Shown here piece by piece: positions 58,501-64,000 of a stretch of DNA of 64,000 nt. Every line of letters begins with the position of its first letter. Position 1 is the first letter of the stretch. Origin of the DNA: Petrosia ficiformis (Eukaryota; Porifera; Demospongiae; Haplosclerida; Petrosiidae); contig OX345643.1 of the NCBI GenBank assembly GCA_947044365.1, forward strand, positions 4,482,001-4,546,000, in the 5' to 3' direction. Made by a program: the position numbers and the translations under genes. The notes beneath the pieces are model-generated. The model worked only from the letters and a program-made list of their open reading frames with translations. It was not told the DNA's origin and made no database searches.

Positions 58501-58858
58501 GAGCCTCTTGTTCAAATGGTCAGTGGTTCGAGTTTGGCTGTGATCGTGTTGTTTCCTGGAAAGACAGTGTCTGTTTTTCTGTGGACTTCATTGCTACTGT
58601 GTATATTGACAGAATAAATAATTGTAATTATAACATTCTAGTAACCAGAAGTGAATAATTCAGTAGTCATGAATGGATACTTCTTGTCATCTATTTTACA
58701 GATTGATTGAAACACTTGCCGAATATGAACATTTTGACCCTGTTTTACATAAAGATATTAGCAGTATATTTCCCAAGTCCATCAGTCTGGGTCAAGCAGT
58801 AGCTACATGGAAGGAAATAGCTGTCTACCAAAAGAACACTCTAAATACATCTAAATAA
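26282..58858 (+). CDS. RNF213: RNF213-like (mysterin) giant AAA+ ubiquitin ligase, copy 2
   Basis: A complete-looking multi-exon RNF213 homologue, from ATG at 26282 to TAA ending at 58858. Domain order follows vertebrate RNF213: N-terminal zinc ribbon, CBM20-like domain, helical arm, degenerate AAA1, AAA2 with P-loop ERAGMGKS, AAA3 (GETGCGKT, LFFDEANTT), AAA4 (GKPGSSKS, VVVLDEVGLAED), AAA5/6, acidic hinge, E3 shell, RZ finger (CPRGH, ECG, CPVC) and C-terminal domain. Differences from vertebrates are extra zinc ribbons with a 16-residue repeat region, an acidic exon with a UBA-like segment, and no RING finger. In vertebrates RNF213 acts in the cytosol on lipid droplets and ubiquitinates proteins and bacterial LPS through the RZ finger. 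Earlier in-frame codons before 26282 are not ATG. Exon boundaries are by eye from GT/AG and paralogue alignment. Confidence 0.9.
26680..27140 (+). repeat. 48-bp coding repeat array, first block (degenerate)
   Basis: Encodes diverged copies of a 16-residue unit near GTQHPPGSTGGQNDSP. The unit is less regular than in the second block and is interrupted by a SVGEATQHPSG segment. It lies between the two zinc-ribbon blocks. Confidence 0.8.
27540..28520 (+). repeat. 48-bp coding repeat array, second block
   Basis: Roughly fifteen 48-bp units encoding GTQHPPGSTRGQNDSQ variants. A longer composite (unit set plus GKGTQLLSEGQVGSV) occurs twice, near 27840 and 28183, which shows higher-order duplication. 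The segments near 27700-27760 and 28290-28350 are also near-duplicates. Length polymorphism is likely. Confidence 0.9.
28937..29374 (+). CDS. RNF213: Copy 2 CBM20-like starch-binding domain exons
   Basis: Exons 28937-29113 and 29166-29374. They encode YFKAIIPTHVWGWDEKSAVY, RFGHNELGKWEYDYGPGHVE, then DLGDGFIAIKFQLYLKLSLL and VEYKYLVYTERT. The pattern of a beta-sandwich with GxxxLGxW and YKY matches CBM20 folds, which vertebrate RNF213 carries near its N terminus. A carbohydrate-binding role is inferred by family. Confidence 0.75.
29440..33792 (+). CDS. RNF213: Copy 2 N-terminal arm and linker exons
   Basis: About a dozen exons: 29440-29786 (YWDAVEIVPMEPLRE), 29840-30080, 30141-30378, 30450-30636, 30693-30760, 30812-31110, 31163-31411, 31556-31727, 31783-32119, 32245-32825, 32889-33063, 33149-33372 and 33475-33787. 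They encode mostly helical sequence with no catalytic motif, including HLFVYTVDKVRSG, LWVETLSQVEKN-like and RKPDDKTVTLPQYHYSLDEL stretches. The position fits the RNF213 N-arm/stalk. Boundaries are approximate. Confidence 0.7.
33793..34286. other. Intron of copy 2
   Basis: AT-rich intron of about 490 bp. I see no gene or clear repeat in it. Confidence 0.6.
34287..35537 (+). CDS. RNF213: Copy 2 large exon with acidic tract and UBA-like segment
   Basis: One exon beginning THFHS-type sequence after an ACACACAG acceptor and ending near 35537. Residues after YELNYYTTPQLLALSEELGQ match the vertebrate linker. Next comes a helical segment LLNLESCGYHQKLILLAFER (34900-35010), then an Asp/Glu-rich run with EEEEE blocks. 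Last is PNVQKLMELGFSLEQCIDAV followed by NNTRRAMEYITTG (about 35305-35415), a good match to the UBA fold (MELGF..., NN, A.EY). The first segment may be a diverged UBA too. UBA domains bind ubiquitin; that function here is inferred. Confidence 0.75.
   Translation, partial: TFHSVCRIADVLIELQHHGNSDYIGWSVHFPCALLDVFELLQYQAKVMEADLENWMNEIRTKRDMFYELNYYTTPQLLALSEELGQLSHNSGGSSSIKAGVMNLLRGISRNVTSEEIKALFKKHINDMACIFDSQESSFFLPTPPVGSFSHVPVDITAHDSEDICEDEQVVKEDRTKQVTAVKKTRVKSNAPEPKLQFDDLTDKQKSHLLNLESCGYHQKLILLAFERCARPDIQEEVAQWCINNENNFEFSDSEDDDDFSSEEEEEADEEEEEEEQEEEQKEKEELKKEEENVTEETVVEEINEHVAGPQETLTISKKTPHSLEQQIEVIEQVPVDKNHPNVQKLMELGFSLEQCIDAVDKYPNNTRRAMEYITTGEAEEHSSTVRSFLSTMKDEENETYGQSIEESADEEPLEK
35560..36425 (+). 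CDS. RNF213: Copy 2 AAA1 (degenerate) exons
   Basis: Exons starting about 35585, with YNLLVVPP, HEEVLVCSDHTTAEEVILLW, RIFCLVNAEKLPYHSCEKAL, then from about 36215 DYRIIIICSNEDEDKSH and a Ser/Thr/Asp tail. It matches vertebrate RNF213 AAA1 (HEVLLC..TT.EEV; DYRLVIF), which lacks a P-loop. None is visible here. Confidence 0.7.
36426..36747. repeat. Intron with inverted repeats
   Basis: Two short inverted pairs: ATTGGCCCAAAGAGC near 36487 with CTCTTTGGGCCTGATGG near 36527, and TTAATTGGCTCAA near 36592 with TTGTTGAGCCAATTTT near 36635. They may be ends of a small eroded element. Confidence 0.4.
36748..37217 (+). CDS. RNF213: Copy 2 AAA2 exons with P-loop
   Basis: Exon 36748-36970 encodes VVTSERAGMGKSLYIYRL, a P-loop matching vertebrate AAA2 (SSPRAGxGKSLYVKRL), and ends FHLDISPN. 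Exon 37091-37215 encodes QVDSILFCLLVLQAICDSKG and HPTHMYAIEV. The Lys and Ser of the P-loop are kept. AAA2 binds ATP in vertebrate RNF213. Confidence 0.75.
37475..38241 (+). CDS. RNF213: Copy 2 exons between AAA2 and AAA3
   Basis: Exons 37475-37581 (TEQQSTKCAVTFLNILPTVH), 37643-37811 (RAFQYLRRHKARMSLDRFSY), 37889-38059 (SVKDPSWSELRHFVCFLDI) and 38126-38239. The last two correspond to the first two visible exons of copy 1 (1438 and 1663). The exons at 37475 and 37643 have no counterpart in the window for copy 1. Confidence 0.8.
38242..38879. repeat. Intron with TTAGTTATAG-type low-complexity repeats
   Basis: From 38690 to 38860 the sequence has repeated TTTTAGTTATAGTTA and TTAACTAAA motifs in both orientations. 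No coding content. Confidence 0.5.
38880..41830 (+). CDS. RNF213: Copy 2 AAA3 module exons
   Basis: Exons at about 38881-39198, 39703-39846, 40540-40768, 41441-41524, 41592-41819. They encode YHPYLFFNEDG, the P-loop GETGCGKTRLIRYMCDLAAQ, Walker B TVLFFDEANTTDAIDLIKEV, IAACNPYRK, ESAGLGFYVKANETQEKLG and DDSTENDYTKQMVHDRCST. The introns are larger than in copy 1 and contain the duplicated 94-bp unit and an inverted-repeat element. Confidence 0.85.
40031..40218. repeat. Tandem duplication, 94-bp period, two units
   Basis: TACAATCCAAAATAAACACT occurs at 40037 and 40131, and CTACCTTCCAATTAC and GTGGCTTATTGGC follow in each. The units differ by a few substitutions. It lies in the intron before the Walker B exon of copy 2. 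Confidence 0.85.
40901..41297. mobile_element. CCCTATGATTGCTTT-end element in copy 2 intron
   Basis: The left end is CTATCCCTATGATTGCTTTG and the right end GTGGAAAGCAATCACAGGGA. The internal signature CACGCCCATTAATTGACCAA and ACTACGTAAACAATGCAAA matches the 24751 element. A compact copy of about 400 bp with no nested insert. Confidence 0.75.
42010..42386 (+). CDS. RNF213: Copy 2 exons between AAA3 and AAA4
   Basis: Exons about 42030-42146 (DECSFVSLRDIERALIVFKY) and 42218-42386 (DSITWSLIISLSVCYHARLQ). They match vertebrate DECSFVSLRDVER and WSLMLAIGVCYHA. Copy 1 equivalents are at 3837-3953 and 4018-4185. Confidence 0.8.
42571..43644 (+). CDS. RNF213: Copy 2 AAA4 module exons
   Basis: Exons about 42570-42791, 43009-43232, 43292-43421, 43500-43644. 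The P-loop is GKPGSSKSLAKSII. Walker B is VVVLDEVGLAEDSPNLPLKA, with Asp GAT at 43134-43136. NWALDPAKMNRGVMVTRG and FFGLRDFY follow. This module looks catalytically complete, unlike copy 1. Confidence 0.85.
42795..42895. repeat. TA-rich microsatellite in copy 2 intron
   Basis: Alternating TA/TATATAC tract just downstream of the P-loop exon. ORFs over it are artefacts. Confidence 0.9.
43703..46157 (+). CDS. RNF213: Copy 2 AAA5/AAA6 block exons
   Basis: Exons include 43703-43889 (LYWMCERTASPPSEKQLEHA), 43937-44022, 44203-44619 (NRYLLFLTENYAALQVL, SSFPKDREYTQVCRNINQIK), 45161-45340 (ILIAEKETVYKTFPTPLINR), 45617-45949 (FRTQDAFVGFQHDTPASVIF) and 46021-46157. The 44203 exon carries an extra segment (ESTSGQGLELNESERDVKRR) missing in copy 1. 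Confidence 0.82.
45402..45575. mobile_element. Inverted-repeat element enclosing a tRNA-like core
   Basis: AAATGCTAAACTCTAATGAA near 45408-45427 is the near reverse complement of TTCATTAGAATTTAGCATT at about 45548-45566. About 22 of 24 positions match. The interior is mostly the tRNA-like sequence at 45446-45518. Confidence 0.6.
45446..45518 (+). tRNA. tRNA-like sequence in copy 2 intron (probably a derived element)
   Basis: A 73-base cloverleaf can be drawn. The acceptor stem GTTGTCG pairs with TGACTAC (one mismatch, one GT). The D stem is GCTC/GAGC, the anticodon stem has 5 pairs (two GT), and the T arm CTGGG/CCCAG is perfect. The B box is GGTTTGATTCC. Against function: position 33 is G instead of T, the D loop lacks the GG pair, and the putative anticodon would be CTG. 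It lies between inverted repeats at 45402-45427 and 45548-45575, so it is more likely a tRNA-derived element than a working tRNA gene. Confidence 0.45.
46251..46783 (+). CDS. RNF213: Copy 2 exon with IHLPRRG-FVGFQGG block
   Basis: Encodes SPAFSNHNSGDNLLIIQCDS, a shorter Lys/Glu helix than copy 1, THVLFIIHLPRRGGSRGKTS, FQGGSWISAHIDDIHVQS and ATISELFYNMPFLPGK. GGSRG is an insertion relative to copy 1. It corresponds to copy 1's 7858 exon. Confidence 0.8.
47112..47694 (+). CDS. RNF213: Copy 2 acidic hinge exon (expanded)
   Basis: Encodes about 145 residues of Glu/Asp-rich repeats of the type EEENDKEEEMDSVTSQDEEN, then QYTQCRRLYHCIQAVVAKIA and VKLLLELVP. Longer than copy 1's exon (8747-9147) by several acidic units. 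A short exon with LGLEEMKFQNESEVLVSEHQ-type sequence may precede it near 46846-46911. Confidence 0.8.
47983..49680 (+). CDS. RNF213: Copy 2 E3-module scaffold exons
   Basis: Exons 47983-48224 (VDTFYGALVRQILSVLKQRE), 48627-48836 (LSKQQLWLQIFNNQKL, TLKEDFTCKFPFFWLIKEV), 48960-49138 (VLSTVPQARWEDLCQEYL) and about 49491-49680 (TRLVGVHVAYQYYQKEIMWL). They match copy 1 exon for exon. Confidence 0.78.
48358..48566. mobile_element. MITE-like element, about 210 bp
   Basis: The left end TTACCATATGCCAGGAG and the right end TTCCCAGCATATGGTAA are inverted copies with two or three mismatches. It lies in the intron before the 48627 exon. No coding capacity. Confidence 0.65.
49734..50675 (+). CDS. RNF213: Copy 2 E3 shell exons, no RING finger
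   Basis: Exons 49735-49924 (NDKFMDIHLHAVQFALEDLE), 50020-50116 (GYWHYIRLIQLFVEHVALKY), 50280-50386 (NKRCNFTRVDTIKHLQNHL) and 50442-50675 (IQKCTKSFFTEVVSTLCFDK). The intron between the last two exons is only about 55 bp, so no hidden RING exon fits there. The intron before 50280 is about 160 bp and has no CxxC-rich frame. A RING lies at this position in vertebrates; here it is absent. Confidence 0.8.
50676..51553. repeat. Long copy 2 intron with TAATTGTAATT low-complexity repeats
   Basis: From 50735 to 51200 motifs such as TAATTGTAATTGCAA recur, with long spacers. Near 51340 a GGGTTTGAGTCC resembles a pol III B box, but no convincing A box or cloverleaf is seen. No exon. Confidence 0.4.
51554..53201 (+). 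CDS. RNF213: Copy 2 E3 shell, helical exons before the RZ finger
   Basis: Exons about 51554-51654, 52036-52457 (EHLEAIAKLRFVCSVVGDLL), 52513-52628 (FLIYEIYGGLRGDITDVVY), 52723-52819 (AVPLLLSIYQVVTMSHVY), 52877-52936 (TKKCPIFDRE) and 53001-53201. The last exon is nearly identical to copy 1 (13407-13601). Confidence 0.78.
53293..53771 (+). CDS. RNF213: Copy 2 RZ zinc-finger exons (complete ligands)
   Basis: Exon 53293-53368 (SYLPTFPGE) leads to exon 53432-53466 and exon 53677-53771. Joined, the finger reads CPRGHHYFISECGEIERHKC and then PVC. All RNF213 RZ ligand positions are present: Cys 53434-53436, His 53446-53448, Cys TGT 53677-53679, then CPVC. The intron between the halves is about 210 bp, far shorter than in copy 1. 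Vertebrate RNF213 uses this finger for ubiquitin transfer. Confidence 0.88.
53853..58858 (+). CDS. RNF213: Copy 2 C-terminal domain exons and stop
   Basis: Exons about 53854-54000 (QVGYILEKPDQRETHPSSER), 54117-54306, 54363-54462, 54541-54598, 54654-54821 (YYTVYEKVAISPNTILPHLW), 55168-55308, 55402-55500, 55609-55790 (EYLSVSWDEKSL, LTGPGVCTVALL), 56981-57260, 57325-57516, 57577-57666, 57724-57913 and 58702-58858 (AVATWKEIAVYQ, NTLNTSK). In frame throughout. The intron before 56981 contains two transposon copies. Confidence 0.82.
56089..56576. mobile_element. CCCTATGATTGCTTT-end element in reverse orientation, duplicated end
   Basis: The outer end TGGCCCGTAGGGCCATCCCT followed by ATGATTGCTTTCCCACGGG occurs at 56093 and again at about 56152, so one terminus is present twice. 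The signature ACTACGTATACAACGCATA (reverse strand) and TTAATGGGCGTGGCGCG are intact. The inner end reads ATAAAGCAATCAAAGGGAT near 56534. Confidence 0.75.
56590..56965. mobile_element. Second, tandem, truncated copy of the same element
   Basis: Repeats the signature (TTGTATACGTAGTTAAGGAA, TTAATGGGCGTGGCGCG) and ends in ATAAAGCAATCATAGGGATA near 56923. It lacks the outer terminus with the GGCCCGTAGGGCC palindrome, so it is truncated on the side facing the first copy. Highly similar to the first copy, so a recent duplication is likely. Confidence 0.75.
58323..58605. mobile_element. Inverted-repeat element enclosing pol III-type boxes (tRNA-derived SINE-like)
   Basis: AGCAATGAAGTCCACAGAAA near 58328 is the reverse complement of TTTCTGTGGACTTCATTGCT near 58578. 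Between them is a tRNA-like segment with A box TGGCTTAGTGGTTAG (58481-58495) and B box GGTTCGAGTTT (58525-58535). The spacing is that of a tRNA gene, but the acceptor stem is poor. It lies in the last intron of copy 2. Confidence 0.65.
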
Positions 58859-58888
58859 ACAGTAGGCCTGATTTTCACTTTCAACAGG

Positions 58889-58894
58889 AATAAA
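58889..58894 (+). promoter_or_regulatory. Putative polyadenylation signal AATAAA of copy 2
   Basis: AATAAA lies 31 bases after the TAA. Another AATAAA overlaps the stop codon. No 3' end data. Confidence 0.5.
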
Positions 58895-59744
58895 CCATTA
58901 TAGCTAACTTTTGTAGGAACTATAAGTTTAATTTTGTGTGTCATTATTATTTTAGAAATTATACCAACAGAGGTTGATCAATAAGCAAATACAGTCAATC
59001 TCCTTATTCTGTACCTAATAGAAAATGAAGACACCTGCAGGAAAAAGCAGACCTTTCTTCATAGAAGTATGTATATTAGACTACTAGAAATTATGGACAC
59101 CTCTCTACTCTGGATTATAGATAGCTATAATTATACCTCAATGAACTTTTGCTTGCTATTTCAGCTTGCATAATACCATTATTACATCAAATAATGATAA
59201 TTAGTATTTTTTTTAAAACAAAACTTGGAAGAGCAGATTTAAATAACCTTCACCTATGCAGTGAGGGTTAATACAACACCTAAAAATCGCTAAATTTAGT
59301 GGAAACAATTAATAATAGTAGGCATAATTATAAGGTACTTCAAATCTAAAATAATCTCTCTGAAAGTTATTTTCTAATTATAAAATTATTATAATTATAA
59401 TTATATAGTATCATCACTGCATTGTGTATGATTGTAAAATATACTGACACATCCATAATCAGCTCCAGGACACTTACACAACAATTCAAGCGTTTGCAAT
59501 CTAAAGATAATATACAGAGTGTTTAAGATAATACATACCTGTGTGTTTAGTGATCATGAAGGTAAAGTAAACAGTTCGAATTCAGTTAGTTCACACTGTA
59601 TGACCAAGACAATATTGTGTTTCAATTAATATGGACCAACAAAAAATTAATCAATTTGAATCGAAGTGAGGAGCAGCTTCTCAGTTCAGTGCTACACTCA
59701 GATCCTCATCAAGTCTCCTCCCCACATTTTGAGGCTATGCAGCG

Positions 59745-59836
<92 letters not shown>

Positions 59837-60788
59837 ACAGTTCATTTTGTTTTGGAAATTCTTTGTTCAGATTGTAGATATTGTACATCAACTGATCATA
59901 CATATTATAATTAGTAGTTGATACTAGGTGATGTGTTGTGATTAGAAGTTATTAATTGAATGGAGGTAGGATTGAAGGTCCTATGGGATATAACTTATTA
60001 CTAAACTATCAAAAATGCAGATATCAAAATTTGCCATCTTTAATAATATCACATAAACTAAACTAGATGGTGAATTGATTTGGTTTATGGAAATGAAAAG
60101 GTTAGTACTTTACTATGAATGGGTGAAAATGCTTTCAGTTTACCTGGCATTGCATTTCCAGCAGTTAACAATAACATTTCTTATGAGAGATTGATATAGA
60201 ACAATCCCAAGTTGGTTTTTCTGCATCACATTTTTCTGTATCTTCAAGCCATTCTCTTTGTAGATGTGGTACAGATATAGTGAAGTGTAACATTAATTTT
60301 GCTAGTAATGAAAAGATTTTATGGTCTACTTGCATCATATACCGACAAATTATCACCCGTTGGATACACGGACTTGAGACAATTCTTCATATCCAACTCA
60401 ATGATATTTTCCAGTATCTATACAATAATTTATATAATTACCTGGAAAGCCAAAAAAGAATGTACAAGGCTGTTTAATGTCTTATTCAAAACTTTAGTAC
60501 CATATATTTAAGTTTGTGATTCTCCATTATACCTACATACCAGTTAGACAGTCTGGTACAAAACTCTAAATACTTACCATAAACCGAATAAACTTTCATG
60601 CACAAATAAAATTATGCTGTTCCACACGTCACAACAGCTGGCAATTAATTAGTGACATTATAATGATAACCAATTATGTGGATTTCAAATTACCGGATAT
60701 TCACAACAGAAAATTAGCAAAAATGAAATGATTCTGATATATAAGTTTAAAACAACTTGGTTTCATGTATTATATTAGATATGGATGA
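58895..60788. other. Intergenic region between copy 2 and PICK1
   Basis: AT-rich with a long (TA)n tract at 59744-59832. I see no convincing exon. The two genes converge here, their 3' ends facing each other. Confidence 0.6.
59744..59832. repeat. (TA)n microsatellite with two TG interruptions
   Basis: About 45 TA dinucleotides. It explains the YIYIYI ORFs on both strands. Confidence 0.97.
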
Positions 60789-63700
60789 TCATATAGATAT
60801 CAAATCATCAGAAATTATTTGTTCCTCTTCTCCTTTCTCTTCATGAGGGTATCCTGGTGTTAATACCACTTCTTTATCTGGAGATTGCTCTTTCTCTTTC
60901 TCTTTCTCTTTCTCTTCCTCGATGTCATCTTCATCTTGAAGAATTGGTGGTGTGTTTTCAAGTTCAAGATGAACTTCAATAGGAAATACACAGGCGGGTT
61001 TTAATATTTTATAGCTTTGTCTGCTGTATACATACATTCCCCCAACTAATCTTTCCAATTGAAAAGCCACATCTTGAACTACAAGGAAAAAAAGAGAAAT
61101 TATACAGCAGCAGAGTTGTATTATGGTGTCTAGATAATCCAATTATACATACACAGGAGATATATATTTCACACACATAAATATATCCTTATGATGCACT
61201 CAAGTTCATTGTTGTTGAGAAGTCTCTTTGATTTTGAAATCTACTTTATTCTTCTTACAGAACTTATTTTGTACCTTTTTGGAAGGACTTTCAGACATTA
61301 ATTTCTTTCTTTGTACACTCTGATGTTATTTTATGCATCATTTCCATTAATTGATCAAACATTGAGCAGCCTAACTTTTGTCTACACATAGTTGACGAGT
61401 AATAATTATTATTACATTAACTCCCGTTAAAAGCAAAGAGATGTCATAAACAATTGTAATAGAGAAACCAAGATGTGGCCATATATTATGTTTTGTGTGG
61501 GTATTAAATTAGTTTCATGGTTGATGGTGGTTGAGTTTAGCAAAACATTTCCACAGTACAATATTTTAATAGTACAGTACTAACATTAGATTAGTGCATA
61601 CTTTAATGTTAATTTTGTGACCTCTACTTTCGCATTTATATTTATCTTCAGAATGATTCATTACCTCTTTTGTTATCCAGTAATTGCAGTTTCACTAGTA
61701 CGTCAGAACGAAGTTTCATAAACTTAGCTTTTGCAGCATGACGACAACGCAACAGTATCCTGTACTCTAGATTCCCTGTTATAACTCTTGGTAAAGGTTG
61801 AAGTGCTTGCTATGAAAATTACATAGATATTATCAATAAAAATACAAGTACTCCTATCTATCTAACAGTATAGCACTAATAGTCAGATTAGTAATCAGTA
61901 TTGGTCATATCATCACTATCGTCAATGGTGGGCCTGATGGGCATTTGCCCACCCAACCTGACTTGAAAGTATTTGTATAATTGCAGCTGAGAAGTACTGA
62001 AGTCAACACATTAGTACTTGGTACTTAGGCGCTGTTTATAACTGACATGTCAAACTTTCACTTATCATTGTGATACATTATTACATCTGACGAACATTAA
62101 CTGTTTAAATCTACCATCACTTAATCAGGAATAAAACATTTTCCAGCAATGCTGGACAGTCTCTCAACTAAGGAGTAAGGACTTAAGTACAAGTAGGCAT
62201 ATATGCGTACTTATTGTACTCAAACACAAGACTACATGTACTAATGTTTATGACATTAAACTATACATTATATACATATAAAATCATTAAAATCTAATTA
62301 TAATTTTGCTTCACATACTTAATATAAACTTACTGTATACTCATATTCTTCATCATCCATTTCCTTAATCTTCAGACAATAAGACTACAAAGAATCAACA
62401 ATCGGTAAAAATATAGTAATTAAAATCAATTTAAAGTTAGATTATGTAACACATAGCTAACACTCTGTTCAGTGTCTAGTTTTTATATTCAATACATGTA
62501 TACTATACATACACGAGGTGACATATCTGGACATTCTTACCAAAAATTCAAACTTTGCATCTTGGTACTTTTTAATTGTTAGTTTAGTGTCAGGTACAGC
62601 CTAATGAAGTATATAACAATCAAAAAGTATACATAATTTCAAATAATATATACTATTACATAGCAGAAAGGTTAAATAAATTGAAGGCATTTTCACTCAT
62701 TCGTAGTAAAGGACTAATGAGATTTTCTCCTTTTCACTTCCATAAACCAAATCTAGTTTAGTTTATGTGATATTATAAAAAATGGAAAATTTTGAACTGT
62801 GCATTTTTGATGGCAAGTTATATCCCAATCCTACCAATTAATAATTTCATAACACATCATTAAACCTCAATCAACTAATAATTATAGTTATAATACGCAT
62901 GATCAGTTGATGTACAATATCTACAATCTGAACAAAGAATTTCAGAAACAGAATGAACTTAAAAACTTCGAAAATAAAATACATAGAGAAAAAAAGTATC
63001 CCTATGATTGCTTTGTGGCATCCAAGATTCAGTAATCATGGCTGAATTTCTCGTGTATGAAACGGCACAACATCCTATTATAAGTATTACTTGGATTATC
63101 TACTCTTTTTTAGAGGTTCTGGTAAAATTTTAGGAATATATTGTTCCTAGAACAGCTGTTTCAGTTTCTACGTATAGCTACAAGCAGTTTTCATCCTGCT
63201 GGTCTGTAAAGCTCAAGTGCGTGCTCTATTACGCACTACGCCCATTAATTGACCGAGCCCCTGGAATTACACAAATTTCTTAACTACGTATACAACGCAT
63301 ACTCACATAAGTAACAAAAACATATATATATAATTATAATATATATATATAATTATATATATATATATATCATGACTATATTTCTGTGCCTCGAATTACA
63401 TGCGTTTTTCCTATATTCTAATTAACGCACAAAGTTTATATTTTGTATATAACCCTCAAAACAGGTTTATATTTTTTTTATGACACACCTACTTTCATGC
63501 TCATGAAAGCATGAAAGTAGGTGTGTCAAAAATGGACTCTTTAGCTCACAGGTAAATAAATGTTGCATGAAATATATTTTATATAGCATGGTTAATCGGT
63601 CAATATGCGAAATATAAACCTGGTAGCTCGGGAGTTTTGATCGATATATCCCTCGGGCCTACGGCCCTCGGGATATATCTTTACAAAACTCCCTCGCCAC

Positions 63701-63882
63701 CAGGTTTATATTTCGCATATAGACCTCTGAACCATGCTATATAATACACATATAATATATATATATAATTATATATATATATATATATTAAACCCCGTGG
63801 AAAGCAATTATAGGGATGGCCCTACGGACCATAAAAAAGGAAAACTTACTTTGTCAAGGAAAGTATGCAGGTCTTTTAGCAT
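60789..63882 (-). CDS. PICK1: PICK1 homologue, 3' (C-terminal) part
   Basis: Minus-strand exons, in transcript order: 63882-63850 (MLKDLHTFLDK), 62600-62541 (AVPDTKLTIKKYQDAKFEFL), 62384-62334 (SYCLKIKEMDDEEYEYT), 61809-61665 (PRVITGNLEYRILLRCRHAA) and 61078-60789, ending at a TGA at 60791-60789. They match the second half of the PICK1 BAR (AH) domain, for example AVPDTxLTxKKYxDxKFE and LxxLLxQKHVQDIxFQLQR. An acidic Glu/Lys/Asp C-terminal tail follows, also a PICK1 feature. PICK1 is a PDZ-BAR scaffold for membrane trafficking; its PDZ domain would lie beyond the right edge. The human C terminus has an acidic run too; here it contains EEEKEKEKEKE. Frame and phases are consistent across all five exons. 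Confidence 0.88.
63481..63528. repeat. Palindrome with 21-bp arms
   Basis: The left arm TGACACACCTACTTTCATGC (plus one base) matches the reverse complement of the right arm without mismatch, around a 6-base loop. Confidence 0.9.
63581..63744. repeat. Long foldback (about 70-bp arms) nested in the element
   Basis: The outer arm ATATAGCATGGTTAATCGGT is complementary to ACCATGCTATATAA at the right. Inside, CGAAATATAAACCTGGT and GATATATCCCTCGGGCC have inverted partners ACCAGGTTTATATTTCG and GGCCCTCGGGATATATC. The arms are imperfect but extended. Confidence 0.85.
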
Positions 63883-64000
63883 CTGAAAGTAAAATAATTT
63901 TCATTGAACATTAGAATACAGTTAACTTAAAATACAAGCAGGGTTTCATACAAAGGGAGATACCCTGGGATTCCCCCAGCTATTAAAACAGCAGTGAATA

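Larger units (their letters stand above)
62981..63835. mobile_element. CCCTATGATTGCTTT-end element in PICK1 intron, with inserts
   Basis: The left end is GTATCCCTATGATTGCTTTG (62996). The right end is GTGGAAAGCAATTATAGGGA (about 63798). The internal signature ACGCCCATTAATTGACCGAG and ACTACGTATACAACGCATA is kept. The middle contains TA tracts, a palindrome at 63481-63528 and a foldback at 63581-63744, which together are probably a second, nested element. Confidence 0.75.

Noticed and set aside
59617..59914. ORFs of alternating Tyr/Ile on both strands
   Set aside because: They are translations of the (TA)n microsatellite.

Overview
The window looks like animal genomic DNA, most likely from a demosponge close to Amphimedon. 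It is AT-rich and intron-dense, with many short introns bounded by GT and AG, giant multidomain genes, and small inverted-repeat transposons in introns and intergenic DNA. The organism is inferred from gene style and repeat content; no species-specific marker was used.

Layout. Positions 1-860 hold a broken minus-strand relic of a Crypton/DUF3504-type tyrosine recombinase. Positions 1438-20577 (+) hold a reading-frame-intact set of exons encoding AAA3 through the C-terminal domain of an RNF213 (mysterin) homologue, called copy 1. Its N-terminal arm, CBM20-like domain, AAA1 and AAA2 are not in the window. Positions 20578-26243 are intergenic, with several inverted-repeat elements and, at 24535-24650, a frameshifted relic of a third RNF213 last exon. 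Positions 26282-58858 (+) hold an essentially complete second RNF213 homologue, copy 2. Its order is zinc ribbons with a 16-residue repeat region, CBM20-like domain, N-terminal arm, acidic exon with a UBA-like segment, AAA1 to AAA6, acidic hinge, E3 shell, RZ zinc finger and C-terminal domain. Positions 60789-63882 (-) hold the 3' part of a PICK1 homologue (end of the BAR domain and acidic tail), which continues past the right edge.

How the genes relate. The two RNF213 genes are head-to-tail paralogues with matching exon order. Some exons are nearly identical and their neighbours diverged, which suggests gene conversion. In vertebrates RNF213 is a giant cytosolic AAA+ E3 ubiquitin ligase linked to lipid droplets and antimicrobial ubiquitination.

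Most interesting observations. Neither paralogue has a RING finger where vertebrate RNF213 carries one. Copy 2 keeps the RZ finger with the essential cysteine. Copy 1 has arginine in its place, and also has Asp to Glu in the AAA4 Walker B motif. The locus therefore seems to pair a RING-less but RZ-competent ligase with a probably ligase-dead paralogue. Other points are a UBA-like segment and duplicated zinc ribbons in copy 2, two tRNA-like cassettes that each sit between inverted repeats, and an intronic inverted-repeat element that carries a 157-bp higher-order tandem array.
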